Part shown: positions 25,863 to 38,000 of the stretch, in pieces
How the letters are laid out: every line of letters begins with the position of its first letter
Position numbering within the stretch: the first letter of the stretch is position 1
Source of the DNA: Gordoniibacillus chartarius
Lineage (GTDB): Bacteria; Bacillota; Bacilli; Paenibacillales; NBRC-103111
NCBI RefSeq assembly: GCF_042432825.1
Contig: NZ_JBHLWN010000060.1
Coordinates: 83,417-147,416 of the forward strand
Reading direction: 5' to 3'
DNA: 64,000 nucleotides
Notes under the pieces: generated by a model
The model's database searches: none
What the model saw: the letters and a program-made list of their open reading frames with translations, nothing else
What the model was told of the DNA's origin: nothing
Program-made: the position numbers and the translations under genes

Positions 25863-26237
25863 CTGTGCGGGTATCAAGAGCGTGAAATTGCCTGCTTGAT
25901 CGCAGGGATTTCCCCCGACGTACCGCTTCGGTAAGAAGCAACAATAGCCGAATTCCCCTCCCCACCGCAGAAGGAGTAGCTTCTGTGATCATAGCTGCGG
26001 TGCGCCTGATCCCACCCATGCATTTTCCCGGAGCCTGTCCGTACGGCAAGCCTTGCATGGCATTACATATGTTTTTCATTTGTAATATTTTGGTATATAT
26101 GGGCTTAATAAAAAAAGTATTCCCGATACGTGTCGATCAGTGTAAAATGAAGTGGGACTATTTTACCAATACGCGAAACATAAGGAAGTATCGAGAATCA
26201 TAACAGACAAATAACGATGGAAAGGGAGGGATTGATT
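25863..26237 (+). other. Leader/intergenic region before the giant surface-protein operon
   Basis: No gene is supported. Two hairpins stand out: TACC/GGTA at 25921-25933, and CACCGCAG (25963) with CTGCGGTG (25995) enclosing AGAAG/CTTCT. From about 26060 the sequence turns AT-rich. TGTAAAAT near 26141 could be a -10 element with a poor -35. I compared it by eye with c-di-GMP and c-di-AMP riboswitch cores and found no match. Confidence 0.4.
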
Positions 26238-29200
26238 TTGCGCAAGTCGCGAAAAGCCCGCAAACGCCAGTCTGCCGCCCAGCAGCGCAAGCTGAAGGCC
26301 GCTCGGTACGTGCCGGCCAAAGCCATTACAGGACTTTCCGCAGCGCTGGGCGTCGCCTTTACTTTAGCGGTTTTGCCAGCGCATGCCGCTACTCCCTCGA
26401 CTGGGGAAATCTTGATCAAAAATTCGACAAGCCCCGGGGTACCCGGCGAAAATAATTTCCGTTATTTCTCCCCGGCTTCCTTGACGGAGGGGGTCGATAC
26501 CGGAACGCTCTACTCAGGCAACAGTACGGTGGTCCAGCCGAACGGCAGCATGAGCAACTGGAAGGCCACCTTCCGTATGTCGCTCAGCGCCGTACAGCAA
26601 GCCGTTGACAAAGGCGATATGAGGGTTCAGGTCAACTTCGACGGCCGAAGCTTTGACAACTGGGACAACGATTTGCTCGAGGCCGCCATCCGGTCGATTG
26701 ATCCTTTCGGCACGGCTACGAAGTTGATCGGCTATGGTGAAGACGAGGGGAGCGACGAATTCAACAACGTCATGGACTGGAAAACGATCAACTCCCCTTG
26801 GTTTAACCTCGCCCCCGGCACGCGGGATATCGAGCTCTATTTTTATTCGACGGATGGGGAGACTGGCGACAACCTGACCGGCGTAAGAAACATTCAGGTT
26901 TATTTGGCCGATCAGCTTGCGCCGAAGCTGAGCAAAGTTACCGTAAACAATGCCCCGGGAACTTATAAAGCGGGAGATACGATTACGTTCAACCTGCAGT
27001 TCGATGAGCCGGTCAAGGTGAACACGGCTTTGAAAATTCCGATGAACTCCGGCGGACAAGCGGTGTACCAGAGCGGCAATTTGACGAATACGCTGACTTA
27101 TACATATACCGTGGGAGCGACCGATCAGCAGAGCGCCTTCAACCTGCAGGGCGGCAGCGCTCTGAATACGGCAAGCAACATGCTTTACATAACCGATTTG
27201 GCCGGTAATGCACTTAGTGAGCAGACGAGCGGCTTTGCCACGGATTTTACGGCGAAAAGCATTGCCGTCGACGGAGGACCGCCGCAGATCGCCCAAATTA
27301 CGGCAAGCAAGTCGAATACGGCGCTGAAGGCAGGCGACACCGTAGATCTAACCGTAAGATTTGGCGAAACCGTGAATGTCTCGGGATCGGCGAGCTCCAT
27401 CATGCTGCAGCTGAATAACGGCGCGTCGGTGCCGGCGCTTAGCGTCGGGAACGGCTTGAACGAGCTGAATTTCCGGTACACGGTCGCCGCAAGCGGCCAG
27501 GATACGGCTCAACTGGCGGTAACAGGCTTGACGGGCGGAACGATCACGGATCCGGCGGGGAACGCTCTGGTGCGGACGATTCAAGGCAGTCAGCTGACGG
27601 GGCTGCGCGTCGATACGACGGCGCCTGCGGTGCAAATCGCCGCTCCCCCTGCGACATACGGCAAGTCTGTAAGCCTGAACGTCGCGGTTACGGATGCAAA
27701 CGGCTCCGGCCCGAAATCGTTCCGGTACTATTGGTCTGCCGATGCGAATCCGCCTGCCGATTGGGGCGCAAGCGGGATCGGCGAGGTGCTTACGGACAGC
27801 TTAAACATTCCTTCTCCAACCGGTGTTACCGGGGAGTACTACTTGCATGTGCGCGGCTATGACAGCGTTGGGAACAGCAAGGACGGCAAAGTCAAGGTGT
27901 TCTTGGACAACTCGGCGCCGACGGTCACGTTCACGCCGGACGGGAGCGCTCTGTTTGCGAAAAGCCACTCCGTAACGGTTCGGGCAGCCGATGCGCAAGC
28001 CGGTCTGAACGGCACAGGCTTCCAGTATCAGTGGCTGTCCGGCGGAGCTGCAATCGACGAGTCCGGCTGGCGCACCGACGGAAGCCTAGGGACGGCGCTG
28101 GCATCGGCGCCGACCGGCGCTTCCGCCACGGGCCGCTGGAAACTTGCCGTGCGCTTGACGGATCAGGCGGGGAATACGGCCGATGCCGTGTCGCTGCCCT
28201 TCGAGGTGGATCGGACCGGTCCGCAAATTACGGTGACGCCGGACGGCAGTATATCGTACAAGAAGAGCTACGCTATTCGTGCTGAGGCGCTTGACGCTGC
28301 AGGCGTGCAGTCGGTTTCCTATCAATGGTCCGACAGCGGCGCAACTCCGGATGCTAACGATTCAGGCTGGCTGCTGACAGCCGGGGACGGCACGATCGGG
28401 ACGATGCCCGTTCATGAAGAACAGTCTTACCTGCACATCAAGGCCGTCGATGCGGCGGGCAACGTTGCTTACACGCAGAAGACGTTCCGCTTCGATTTAA
28501 CCGCACCGACAGTTGCCTTCGAACCGAACGGCTCGGGCATTCCGGCCAAGAGCGCTTCTCCGGCCGTCACCATTCTCGATCCGGGCGGCAAGAACGCGGT
28601 AACTTCCTACTATCAGTGGAAGCCGCTTAACGAGGCTGTTCAGGAAGCGGATTGGAGGCCGGTCGACTCCACAGGCTTTGTAAAAACAGGCGGAGACGGT
28701 CTATGGGTACTGCATGTGAAGGCGACGGATGCGGAAGGAAATTCGGCGCAGGCCCAAAGCGAGCCGTTCCTGCTCGACAACAGCGCACCGATCGGAAGCT
28801 TAGAGGCCGTTAAGCCGTTTACGAACGTTCCGGCGGCCCGGGTCCGGCTGCTGACACAGGAGCCGTTCGAGCGCCGAAACCAGCTGCAATATCAGCTGTC
28901 GACCGACGGAGGGGCGAGCTGGAGCCCGTGGAGCGGTTTCGTCGACGAGACGGATGTGACACTCCCAGACCTGGAGGGCAGATACACGATTTTGTTGAAG
29001 CTCCGGGACTATTCAGGCAACGAAAGCGGCGTATATTCGACTGCGATTGTACTGGACAAGACGAAGCCTGCCGCAACCGTCCAATACAGCACGACCGGCT
29101 GGACGAAGTCGCCGGTTACGGCGAGCCTGACGAATTTGCAGGACCCCGGCGGCAGCGCGTCCGACAAGATCAAGATCGTAAGCAGCGGCGGAAGCACGCA

Positions 29201-31991
29201 TACGTTTACGGCGAACGGAGCATTTGATTTCGTTATCGAAGACGAAGCGGGGAATCGGGAAACCGTTACGGCGCAAGTCGGCAATATCTACGACGAGACG
29301 GTAACGGTCCGCATGAATCCGGAAGGAAGCCCGACGCCGGCGAAATCCGCGCTCATCGAGGTTACCGTAGACAATTCCTCCGGCGAAGCCGTCGATCCTA
29401 AGCTGCAATACCAATGGAGCAGAGAGTTGACTCCTGCCGACGATCAGTGGGTATCCGCCGCTACGACCGCTTGGGATCATCCGGCGGACAACCTGCATGC
29501 CGAGCTGGAGCTAGTAGAGGCCGACGGCGTTTCTGTTACGAAGGACGTATACAGGTTTATGGCTTCGGGCGGCGACGGGAGCTGGTATTTGCACGTGAAA
29601 GCGGTCGACCGCGGCGATCTGCCTACGGTGCGCACGAGCCAGGCGGTTGTTCTGGACAATACGGCGCCGCAAGCGGCGGTAGTCTACAGTCCCGCTCCGG
29701 GAACGCCTACAGGCAACCCGGTCGTGGCTCGTCTGCAATCTGCGGAGAATATCGCGATCACGCAGCCGGCAAGCGGTGACAATTATTACGTCTTTGAGCA
29801 AAACGGCTCCTTCACGTTCAACTTCCGTGACGCCGCAGGCAACGCCGGTACGGCGGAAGCGAATGTCGATTGGATCGATCCGGCTCTGAAAACCGTAAGC
29901 ATTGCCTATTCGACGTTAGCGCCTACGAACGGCCCGGTAACCGTGACCATCTCGGCGAACGGAGATCCGGCCAAGGAGCTTGTCCAGGTGTTGTTTCCGG
30001 ACAGTATGAGACCGCAGCTCATCGAGCAGAGCGTGACCCAGGCCGTCTATCAGGTTGAAGACAACGGAAGCTTTAGCGTGCTGTGGAAATATGCCGGCTC
30101 CGCCGAGCTCGAAGCTCCGCTGCAAGGGCAGGTTACGAATATCGACAAGGAAGCTCCTTCCGCGTCGTTAACCTACAGCCGAACGGGCTGGACGAATCAG
30201 AACGTGTCCGTTACGGCGAATGTTTATGACAACGCCGGCCAAGTCACGCTCATCGAAGGCGGCAGTCAAGGCTTTACCCATCTGTTTACGGAAAACGGCG
30301 AGCGGACCTTTATTTTCCGCGACCAGGCGGGCAACGAGGGCCGTGCTACGGCTGCCGTGTACGGTATCGATAAGCTGCCGCCGACAGCGCGGATCGAGTA
30401 CAGTGTGCCTGCAAACCAATGGACGAACGGAGAGGTCGTCGCCACGCTTATTATGGACGAGCAGCAGGGACAATCGCCGCAGCGGGTCATCAACAACAAC
30501 GGCAGTCCGACGTATACGTTCAAGGACAACGGCGAATTCACGTTCGTCGTCCAGGATGAGGCCGGCAACACCCAGACGTTCAAGGCGTCGGTCGCCAATA
30601 TTGACCGAACCGCACCGACGGCAACCGTCGTATACGACCGGGATCCCGCCCGCAAAACAAGGGAAGCGGTGACCGCGTCGATCCGCTTCGGCCCGGATCA
30701 AAGCCCGATAGCCGTAACGAATAATGCTGGCGGCCTGTCTTACACGTTTACGGAGAACGGCACGTTCACATTCGAGTATAAGGATGCGGCAGGCAATACG
30801 GATACGGTCACGGCGGTAGTCAGCAATATCGACCGGGAGGGGCCGACGGCGGAGCTCAGCTATTCGCGCGTCATGGCGACCAATAAGGACGTCGTGGTGA
30901 CGATTCAGCCGAGCGAGCCTGTCACGATCTTGACCAATAGCGGGCGGAAGGATTACACGTTCACCCAGAACGGTACGTTCGATTTCGTGATGGTCGACGA
31001 GGCTGGCAATCAGGGGACGGTTACTGCTGACGTTTACTGGATCGACAAGCAAGCGCCGACAGGAAGCTTGGCGTACAGCACGACAGCGCCGACAAGCGAG
31101 CCGGTCGTCGTCACGCTTACGGCGGATGAGCCGATCTATGTGACGAACAACCAAACGAAGCCGCAGCGGGTATTTTATCAAAACGGCAGCTACGTCTTTA
31201 CGTTCATGGATAAGGTCGGCAACACCTCCAGCGTAACGGCTGTCGTATCCAATATCGACAGCACACCGCCGGAGGCAAACGTGACGTACAGCACAACCGG
31301 GCTGACGAACGAGCCGGTCATTGCGACAGTCAGCTCGAACGAGCCGTTTACCGTCGTAAACAACGGGGGCAGCACGCAGTATCGTTTTACCGATAACGGC
31401 GTCTTTACGTTCGTTATCAGGGACGCACTCGGTAACACGACTTCCGTCGACGCCAAGGTCAGCAACATTGACCGAACGCCGCCTCGGCTGAAGCCGGGAA
31501 CGACTCAGCCGCTCGTGTTCAAGCAGAACGGTGCGTTCTCGCTGGCCGATGTACAGGCGCTGGACGAGCGGGACGGCGATCTGACCTCGCAAATCTCGGT
31601 AAACTTGAACGGCTTCGATATCGCCCGGCCGGGCACTTATACGGTAGAGTACAGCGTCAGCGACCGGGCTGGAAATACGGCGAAGCTGCAGCGGACCGTA
31701 ACGGTGGTAGGCATGAACGAGAAGCAGCTGTTCATCAACGGCGAGCTTGTCGGCAATCAGCCGATAACGGTGGCGGGCGCGAAGGTGAAATTTGAATTTG
31801 TGAACGCGGAAGGCGAGTTGAACGTGATGTGGAAGAAAGGCCGGCTGACGCGCGGCGAGATGAAGAACGACGCCTTCGAGCTCGCAGGCACGGAGCTGAC
31901 GGCCCCGGTGCTCGGCTGGTACACCTTCTATATACAGGATCAGGAACGGTCGACGAAGCTTGTCCACGTCTATATCAGCTCGTTGCAATAG
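26238..31991 (+). CDS. Giant exported Ig-like repeat surface protein
   Basis: About 1917 residues. The N-terminus is very basic (RKSRKARKRQSAAQQRKLKAARY) followed by a hydrophobic segment and AHAAT, a long signal peptide. Next is a folded domain (~50-230, FRYFSPASLTEG...), then Ig-like units of the kind LDNSAPTVTFTPDGS (~235-940). Nine copies of a ~75-residue unit follow (nt 29060-31480): xVxYSTTGxTNxxVTAxL, NNGGSxxYTFTENGxFTFxxxDxAGNxxxVTA, NID. Near the end is a DUF5011/HYR-like domain (DERDGDLTSQISV...VSDRAGNTAKL). There is no SLH or sortase motif. The TTG at 26238 is preferred (GGGAGGG 7 bases before it); ATG 26217 is possible. It is 47 bases from the SLH protein gene, so both are likely made together. 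Confidence 0.85.
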   Translation: MRKSRKARKRQSAAQQRKLKAARYVPAKAITGLSAALGVAFTLAVLPAHAATPSTGEILIKNSTSPGVPGENNFRYFSPASLTEGVDTGTLYSGNSTVVQPNGSMSNWKATFRMSLSAVQQAVDKGDMRVQVNFDGRSFDNWDNDLLEAAIRSIDPFGTATKLIGYGEDEGSDEFNNVMDWKTINSPWFNLAPGTRDIELYFYSTDGETGDNLTGVRNIQVYLADQLAPKLSKVTVNNAPGTYKAGDTITFNLQFDEPVKVNTALKIPMNSGGQAVYQSGNLTNTLTYTYTVGATDQQSAFNLQGGSALNTASNMLYITDLAGNALSEQTSGFATDFTAKSIAVDGGPPQIAQITASKSNTALKAGDTVDLTVRFGETVNVSGSASSIMLQLNNGASVPALSVGNGLNELNFRYTVAASGQDTAQLAVTGLTGGTITDPAGNALVRTIQGSQLTGLRVDTTAPAVQIAAPPATYGKSVSLNVAVTDANGSGPKSFRYYWSADANPPADWGASGIGEVLTDSLNIPSPTGVTGEYYLHVRGYDSVGNSKDGKVKVFLDNSAPTVTFTPDGSALFAKSHSVTVRAADAQAGLNGTGFQYQWLSGGAAIDESGWRTDGSLGTALASAPTGASATGRWKLAVRLTDQAGNTADAVSLPFEVDRTGPQITVTPDGSISYKKSYAIRAEALDAAGVQSVSYQWSDSGATPDANDSGWLLTAGDGTIGTMPVHEEQSYLHIKAVDAAGNVAYTQKTFRFDLTAPTVAFEPNGSGIPAKSASPAVTILDPGGKNAVTSYYQWKPLNEAVQEADWRPVDSTGFVKTGGDGLWVLHVKATDAEGNSAQAQSEPFLLDNSAPIGSLEAVKPFTNVPAARVRLLTQEPFERRNQLQYQLSTDGGASWSPWSGFVDETDVTLPDLEGRYTILLKLRDYSGNESGVYSTAIVLDKTKPAATVQYSTTGWTKSPVTASLTNLQDPGGSASDKIKIVSSGGSTHTFTANGAFDFVIEDEAGNRETVTAQVGNIYDETVTVRMNPEGSPTPAKSALIEVTVDNSSGEAVDPKLQYQWSRELTPADDQWVSAATTAWDHPADNLHAELELVEADGVSVTKDVYRFMASGGDGSWYLHVKAVDRGDLPTVRTSQAVVLDNTAPQAAVVYSPAPGTPTGNPVVARLQSAENIAITQPASGDNYYVFEQNGSFTFNFRDAAGNAGTAEANVDWIDPALKTVSIAYSTLAPTNGPVTVTISANGDPAKELVQVLFPDSMRPQLIEQSVTQAVYQVEDNGSFSVLWKYAGSAELEAPLQGQVTNIDKEAPSASLTYSRTGWTNQNVSVTANVYDNAGQVTLIEGGSQGFTHLFTENGERTFIFRDQAGNEGRATAAVYGIDKLPPTARIEYSVPANQWTNGEVVATLIMDEQQGQSPQRVINNNGSPTYTFKDNGEFTFVVQDEAGNTQTFKASVANIDRTAPTATVVYDRDPARKTREAVTASIRFGPDQSPIAVTNNAGGLSYTFTENGTFTFEYKDAAGNTDTVTAVVSNIDREGPTAELSYSRVMATNKDVVVTIQPSEPVTILTNSGRKDYTFTQNGTFDFVMVDEAGNQGTVTADVYWIDKQAPTGSLAYSTTAPTSEPVVVTLTADEPIYVTNNQTKPQRVFYQNGSYVFTFMDKVGNTSSVTAVVSNIDSTPPEANVTYSTTGLTNEPVIATVSSNEPFTVVNNGGSTQYRFTDNGVFTFVIRDALGNTTSVDAKVSNIDRTPPRLKPGTTQPLVFKQNGAFSLADVQALDERDGDLTSQISVNLNGFDIARPGTYTVEYSVSDRAGNTAKLQRTVTVVGMNEKQLFINGELVGNQPITVAGAKVKFEFVNAEGELNVMWKKGRLTRGEMKNDAFELAGTELTAPVLGWYTFYIQDQERSTKLVHVYISSLQ
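29060..31480 (+). repeat. Nine tandem Ig-like repeat units
   Basis: Units of 200-250 bases start near 29065, 29675, 29900, 30160, 30390, 30620, 30850, 31060 and 31275. The longer distance between the first two reflects an inserted Ig-like segment (about 29310-29650). Confidence 0.75.
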
Positions 31992-32038
31992 CACATTTGA
32001 CAATACGTTCACGATAAATAAATTTAAGGGGAAAACCG

Positions 32039-35000
32039 ATGAGGATGAGGTACCAACGTTTCCTTGCCGCAGCTACTGCGACACTGCTGGTCTGGTCCGG
32101 CGGTGCGGCCGGAATCGTACAGGCGAGCGCGGCGGAGTCGCCGCAGTTTGTCATCGCGAAAAATAACTATGTGCAGTATACGGTCAAATCGGACAACGGA
32201 AGGTTCAGCGTCCGTACGGTTGAAGGAGACGCGAGCCGGGAAACCGACGACAACGTACCGCTGTTGTTCGAGGGGAAGGAGCCGGATACGTCGTTCGCGA
32301 CGTTCCGGATCGACGGCAAAGATTACATTTACGGAAACTCCTACGGTTTCCTCAATATGGACGGCAGCTTCCAGGAGACGCCGCACAATACCGGCGGACT
32401 GAGCTCTTCGGTCTGGAAGGTCGGCAACGTATCGATTCGCCAGACGCTGGAAATCGTCGAGGATGAGCGCCATCCGAATGTAGGCAATGTGCGGATCCGG
32501 TATGAAGCGACGAATACAGGAACGGAAGCGGAGCAGGTCGGCGCCAGAGTGCTGCTGGATACGATGCTGGGCTCGAACGACGGGGCGGCCTTCATGATCG
32601 GCGGCTCCGATCAGCCGATCCGCACGGAGACGAGGCTGACGGGAAGCGACATTCCGCAATATTGGCGCAGCGTAGACCAGGCGGTTGCACCTTCCGTCTT
32701 CTCTTACGGCTTCATGCACGGCTGGGGCAATACGAAGCCGGACAGCCTCGTGTTCGGCCAGTGGCACAAGCTGGCGGAGACGAAGTGGGATTACACGCCG
32801 GATAGCGGACTTGATTTTACCAGCAAGACGAATGCCTACGAAGCGGCCGACAGTGCGGTAGCGATGTACTGGGAGCCGCTCACGCTAGCCGCCGGCGAGA
32901 GTCGGGTGTTTGAAACCTATTACGGAATGGGCAATTTCGCGCAAACGTCGACGGACGCTCCGTTCGCGCTTCGCGCTTTCGCACCGGACAAGCTCACTGT
33001 CAATGAAACGGGTGACGGGTACGAGGAGCAGGAGTTCGACATCACGGTTGAAGTGGACAACACGAAGTCCGGCGCAGCGGCGATGACCAGAGCAACCGCG
33101 TCCTTGATTTTGGATGAGGGTCTGGTGGCGGCATCCGGAAGCGGCTATTATCAGACGGCCGATGTGATCGCTGCCGGAGCTACGCATACGTTCCGCTGGC
33201 GGGTGAAAGCGACGCCGCAGCAGATGTACGCCGTGAAGCAGTTTCGCGTCGACGTCAAGAGCGATGCGCAGCTGCAGCCGGAATCGGCAGGCGGGTTCGT
33301 GCTGCTGCCGGGTGTCGTGGGCAAGCCGCCGGCCGTGCAGTTTCAGCAGGTCGGTCCGGAGACGCTTTATGTCGAGGGGACGCGATATTTTTCCATCAAG
33401 GGCCAGGGCTACGATGTATACAAGGACAAGAGCCGCTGGAAGCTGATTCTGGAAAATGCCGTTACCGGACTGCGCAGCGAGATTCCGCCGGAAGGCATAT
33501 CCGTCGTCAGCGATAGCGATATGACGGTAAAGGTGACGGAGGCGCTGCCGCCCGGACCGTATCAGGTCATTCTGGAGCACCGGGATTTCGGCTCGCAGCG
33601 GCTTGCGCAGACGATTGCGATGAGCAGCGACACGAAATATATGGGCCGCTACTACGGGCTGCTGGCCGTGAAGAAGGTCAAGCAGGGTGACGATACTTCC
33701 TACGAGCTGCTTTCCCTCGAGTCGGAGAAGCAGCTGGAGCAGGTCAAGGCCGGCCTGCCGGCGGAGGAGAGCCTGCTGCTCGAAATTCGCGGCGAAATTA
33801 TGGAGAAGAAGACGGAAGCGGGCGACATCGAGTACATCGTGAACACGGATGGCAACCCGGCGACGCTGAACTCCGTCGTGGAGTATAAGGGTGAGCCGCT
33901 TGTCATCGCGAAGCGCGCCAAAGATTTGGGGCATAACACCGATTATGTGGAGATCGGCGGCAGCGGTTCGCTGCGGGTATCCGGGGGCATGCAGTTCTGG
34001 CAGTGGGAATTCGGCATTGAGCTGAAGGACGGCGAGGACTATTCCCTTGATGCCGGGGACGACGAGGAGCCGGTGACGATTGAGTTTACCGGACTTGGCA
34101 AGGTGATGAAAAATATCGGCGGCTTCCTCATTCAGATTAACGACGCGATTCTGCAGGACAAGGCGGTTTCGTTCTCCGGTGAGATGGCGCTCTCGTTCCT
34201 TCCGGGCGGTAAGCAGAAGTATGAGGAGCTGAAGGAGGAAAAATGGGGCGACGAAGGCTCGGGCGGTACGATTCGCGACGAGACGGCGGGGCTGACGGCG
34301 AGCGTCGATAACGTGCTCTTCGGGGAGAAGGAAGACGGGGATATCGGCTACCTGGGCATTGACACGACGACGTCCTTGCAGCTGCCGGAGGGCTTGCTCG
34401 GCAGTGTGTTCGAGAACGGACTCAAGGCTTCGCTGACGATCAATACAATTGACCGGATTTACGGGCTTGACATGGAGATGAAGATCAAAATCATCGAGTT
34501 CCACGGCGTCCTGACTATTGCCGTTACCGAGGATGAGAAATGGGTTCTCGACGATTTGATTATGTCCTTCGGCGGCGAGCCGGGGATTCCGCTCGTGCCA
34601 TCGGTATTTCTGACCAAGCTGGGCGGCGGGGTTGAGGACATGGCGGCGACGATGACGGGGGACGTCAACGCGCCGCCGCTCAAGGTCGTCGTCGAGGCGG
34701 CGATTAATGTCGTCAAGACGCTGGAGGGCGATTTCACCCTGAAGGTGTCTAAGCTGGGCTTGTCTCTGGAAGGCGAGCTCTCGATTGCCAAAATTCCGTT
34801 CCTAACGGACGTATCCTTAATAGCGCAATGGTCCGAACCGATGTTTATGGAGCTTTCGGCCAACGTCGATATCAAAGGCATCGTTCTCGGAGAGGCGTAC
34901 CTGTATATTTCCGGCGAGCGCTTTGAGGGCTACGTCATGGCGAAGGTCGTGCTGCCGAAGTATGTGCCGCTGGCCGGCGGCAAGACGCTCGCCGGCGTGC

Positions 35001-38000
35001 AGCTCGGAGCGAGCTCCGAGAGCATCTGGGGCGGCATCGAGGTCATCGGCATTCCGTTCGGCGTCCGCTATTATTGGGGCGGCGATTTCGAGCTGACGGA
35101 CGCGGAGGGCGGTGTCATGCCGAATATGGGCTTGTACTCCGAAGTGCTCAGCGACTCGCAAGGACGGCCGGTACGGATGGTGCTCGGCGATAACATTCGC
35201 CGGATCGGCGGATATGCGCAGCTTCCGGGCGACGGCAGACTTGCTTCGGCCGACAATGCGATCTTGGCGGACGTGTTCGGACAGCAGCTTGCAGCGGGAG
35301 AAGCGAAGACCGAGCATACACAGCTGCTGCAGGATCAGCAGGTGGCTTACTTCGAGCTGAGCTATACCGGCGAGGTGCCGAAGGTGCAGGTGTACCGTCC
35401 GGACGGCACGCCGTATCCGCTCATTGCCGAGGGGCAGCCGAACGCGAACTATATGGAACAAACGGTATCTGCCGCAGACAGCAAGAGCGGTCAAACGGAG
35501 CAGCGCATTTACATCTCCGTTCAGCAGCCGGACAGCGGCACTTGGCGCATCGTCACCGATCGCCCTGTGGAGATGGGGGCGTTCGAGGCGAAGCCGCTGC
35601 CGAAGCTTCACACAGCGACGGCCGCTAAGGTCGGAGCGCGCGAGCTGAAGGTAGACTGGACGGCCGACAACGCCGCCGATGCCAAGGTGAGCGTATCGCT
35701 CGCCGGCAATAAAGAGGAAGCGGGCGTACTGCTGGCGGAGGGCATCGCCGGTACAGCCGGTACGGCGAACGTGACGGTTCCTGCCGATACGAAGACGGGG
35801 ACGTACTATGTACGCGTAACGATGACGGACGGAACGGGCGTCCAAGTCGCCTATACCGAGGCGATTGAACTGGTCGACCCGGATGCGCCGGCACCGGTTT
35901 CCGGGCTGCAGACCGGTTTGTATGGAGACGGTATGCTCGATGTGTCGTGGCAAGCTTCTCCATCCGGCGAACTGACGGGCTACTATATCGAAGTCTATGA
36001 TGAGCAGGGCGTGAAGGTAGATTCGTTCGGCGAGCAGTTCGTGGAGCCGGACGAGCTTGGTGCTATTGTCGGCGGACAGCAGAAAATGAAAGATTCGGAC
36101 GTTGTAACCGGCCTGATACCGGGACGCACCTATAAGGTGTCGGTGATGGCCGAGCGGAAGACGACGGACGGCAAGCTGCACTACAGCCCGCGTTCGTATT
36201 CCGCACCGGTGCAGCTTCCTGTGCCGGACCCGGCCGAGGTGACGCTGAGCTACGGCAGCCAGTTCAAGGATGCGACCGACCCGGACGGCAAGCCGATTAA
36301 GCTGACGAATGAGACGGCGGCAACGCTGCATTTTGCAGCGGATCAAGATGTCCGGACGAAGGTGCTGGTCAACGAACAGGAGCGGGAAGTGAAGACGGGC
36401 AGCTCGTGGGATTTGACGCTGCCGGTTGATGACGGACGGTACAACATTACGTTCGTCAGCGTGAACGCCCAGGGCGATACGACGACGAGCAGCATGTCCT
36501 TCTCGGTTGATACCGCGGCTCCGCCGCTCATGGTGAATCCGGTAACTGAAGCGGGCGGCCAAGGAAGCATGCGGGTTCTCGGCATAACCGACCGCGACTC
36601 CAAGGTGACGCTCGACGGAGCTCCGGTTGCCGTCGACCAGCAAGGCCAATTCCAGGCGGCGGTCGAGATGGGAGCTCAGCTGACGAAGCGGATCCATATC
36701 GAGGCTGCCGATGCGGCAGGAAACATTAGCACTTACGAATCTGTGGTTGTTAACACGCAGCTGAAGCCGGTTGCGAAGGTAGCGATTCAGCCTGCGGTCA
36801 AGGAGCTGCCGGTAGGCTCCAGCGAATCGTTCGTGCTGTCCGCCTGGGATGCGGACGGCGGCGCGATTACGCTCGATCCGTCCGTCGTGCAATGGTCGCT
36901 GCTTAAGGGCGATACGCTCGCGACGCTGACAAGCGACGGCAAGCTGACCGCGAACAAGCCGGGCGACGTGGTGCTGCGGGCTTCCTATCGGACGACGAGC
37001 AGCTTCGCATTCGAGGATGCTATCGTCATTGAGGTGAAAGGGCCGCCGGGCGGGGACGAGGAAGAGCCGGGTAATGATCAGGGTGATCCTGACGATTCTG
37101 GCGATGACTCGAACTCGGACGTACGCCCCGTACCTCCAACCAATGGGCAAATCGACAAGAAGCTGAACGAGATACTGCAAAGCTTGATCGAGAAGGACGG
37201 CCGCATGAAGATGGTGGAAAGCCGTCCGGTTACAGCGGGCAGCGATCAAGCGATCAAGCTCGGTACTGCAGGCTCCCTCTACATTCCGAAAGGAGCGCTT
37301 CAGGGAGAGGATGTATTGGCCGTTGCAGCGGCGGCTGACGCGAAGCCGTATTTCGAAGGGACGGCCGGAGAAGGGCTTACCGTACACAATACGATTATTA
37401 AGCTGCAGCTCGCCGATGCCGAACCAATTCTGGAACAACCGGCACGGCTGGAGCTCACCTATGATGCGAGCAAGGTGAAGCAACCGGAGCAGCTGGCGGT
37501 GTACCGCTACAACGAAAAGCTGAAGCGCTGGCAGTACGAAGGAGGTACGGTCGACCGGGCAACCGGTGTCGTCTCCGCGGAGATTGGTCGCCTCGGAACA
37601 TTCGCGCTGCTGGAGAACAGCGGGCTGAAGCCGCTTCAGGATATGGCGGGACGCTGGTCGGACCCATATGTAAAAACGCTGCAATCGCTGGATATGGCCG
37701 ACGGTGTGGAGAAGAACGGACAGCTCGTCTTCGAACCGCAGCGCCCGATCACCCGTTTGGAATTTACGAAGCTCATCGCTTCCGCAATGAGCGCAGTGAA
37801 GCCGATGAGCGCAGGCGGCACGCCGCCGTTCGCCGATTGGCAGCAAATCCCGGATTGGGGCAAGCCGTTCGTCGAGTATGCGTATGCCAGCGGCCTGTCG
37901 ACCGGGACGATAGGGGAAGGCGGCACGGTCTTCGAGCCGAATTCCGGCATCACCCGCGCGCAGGCGGCGGCCATGCTCGGCCGTACGCTGAAGAGCTCGG

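Noticed and set aside
25863..26060. Cyclic-di-GMP or cyclic-di-AMP riboswitch before the surface operon
   Set aside because: By eye the conserved core sequences of these classes are absent on both strands.
30168..32012. 614-codon minus-strand frame opposite the Ig-repeat protein
   Set aside because: The plus-strand frame has a signal peptide and regular repeats; the antisense frame only mirrors them.
34817..37846. 1009-codon open frame on the minus strand
   Set aside because: It is antisense to the SLH-protein gene, rich in Arg, His and Gln, and shows no domain. High GC coding DNA often leaves such a frame open.
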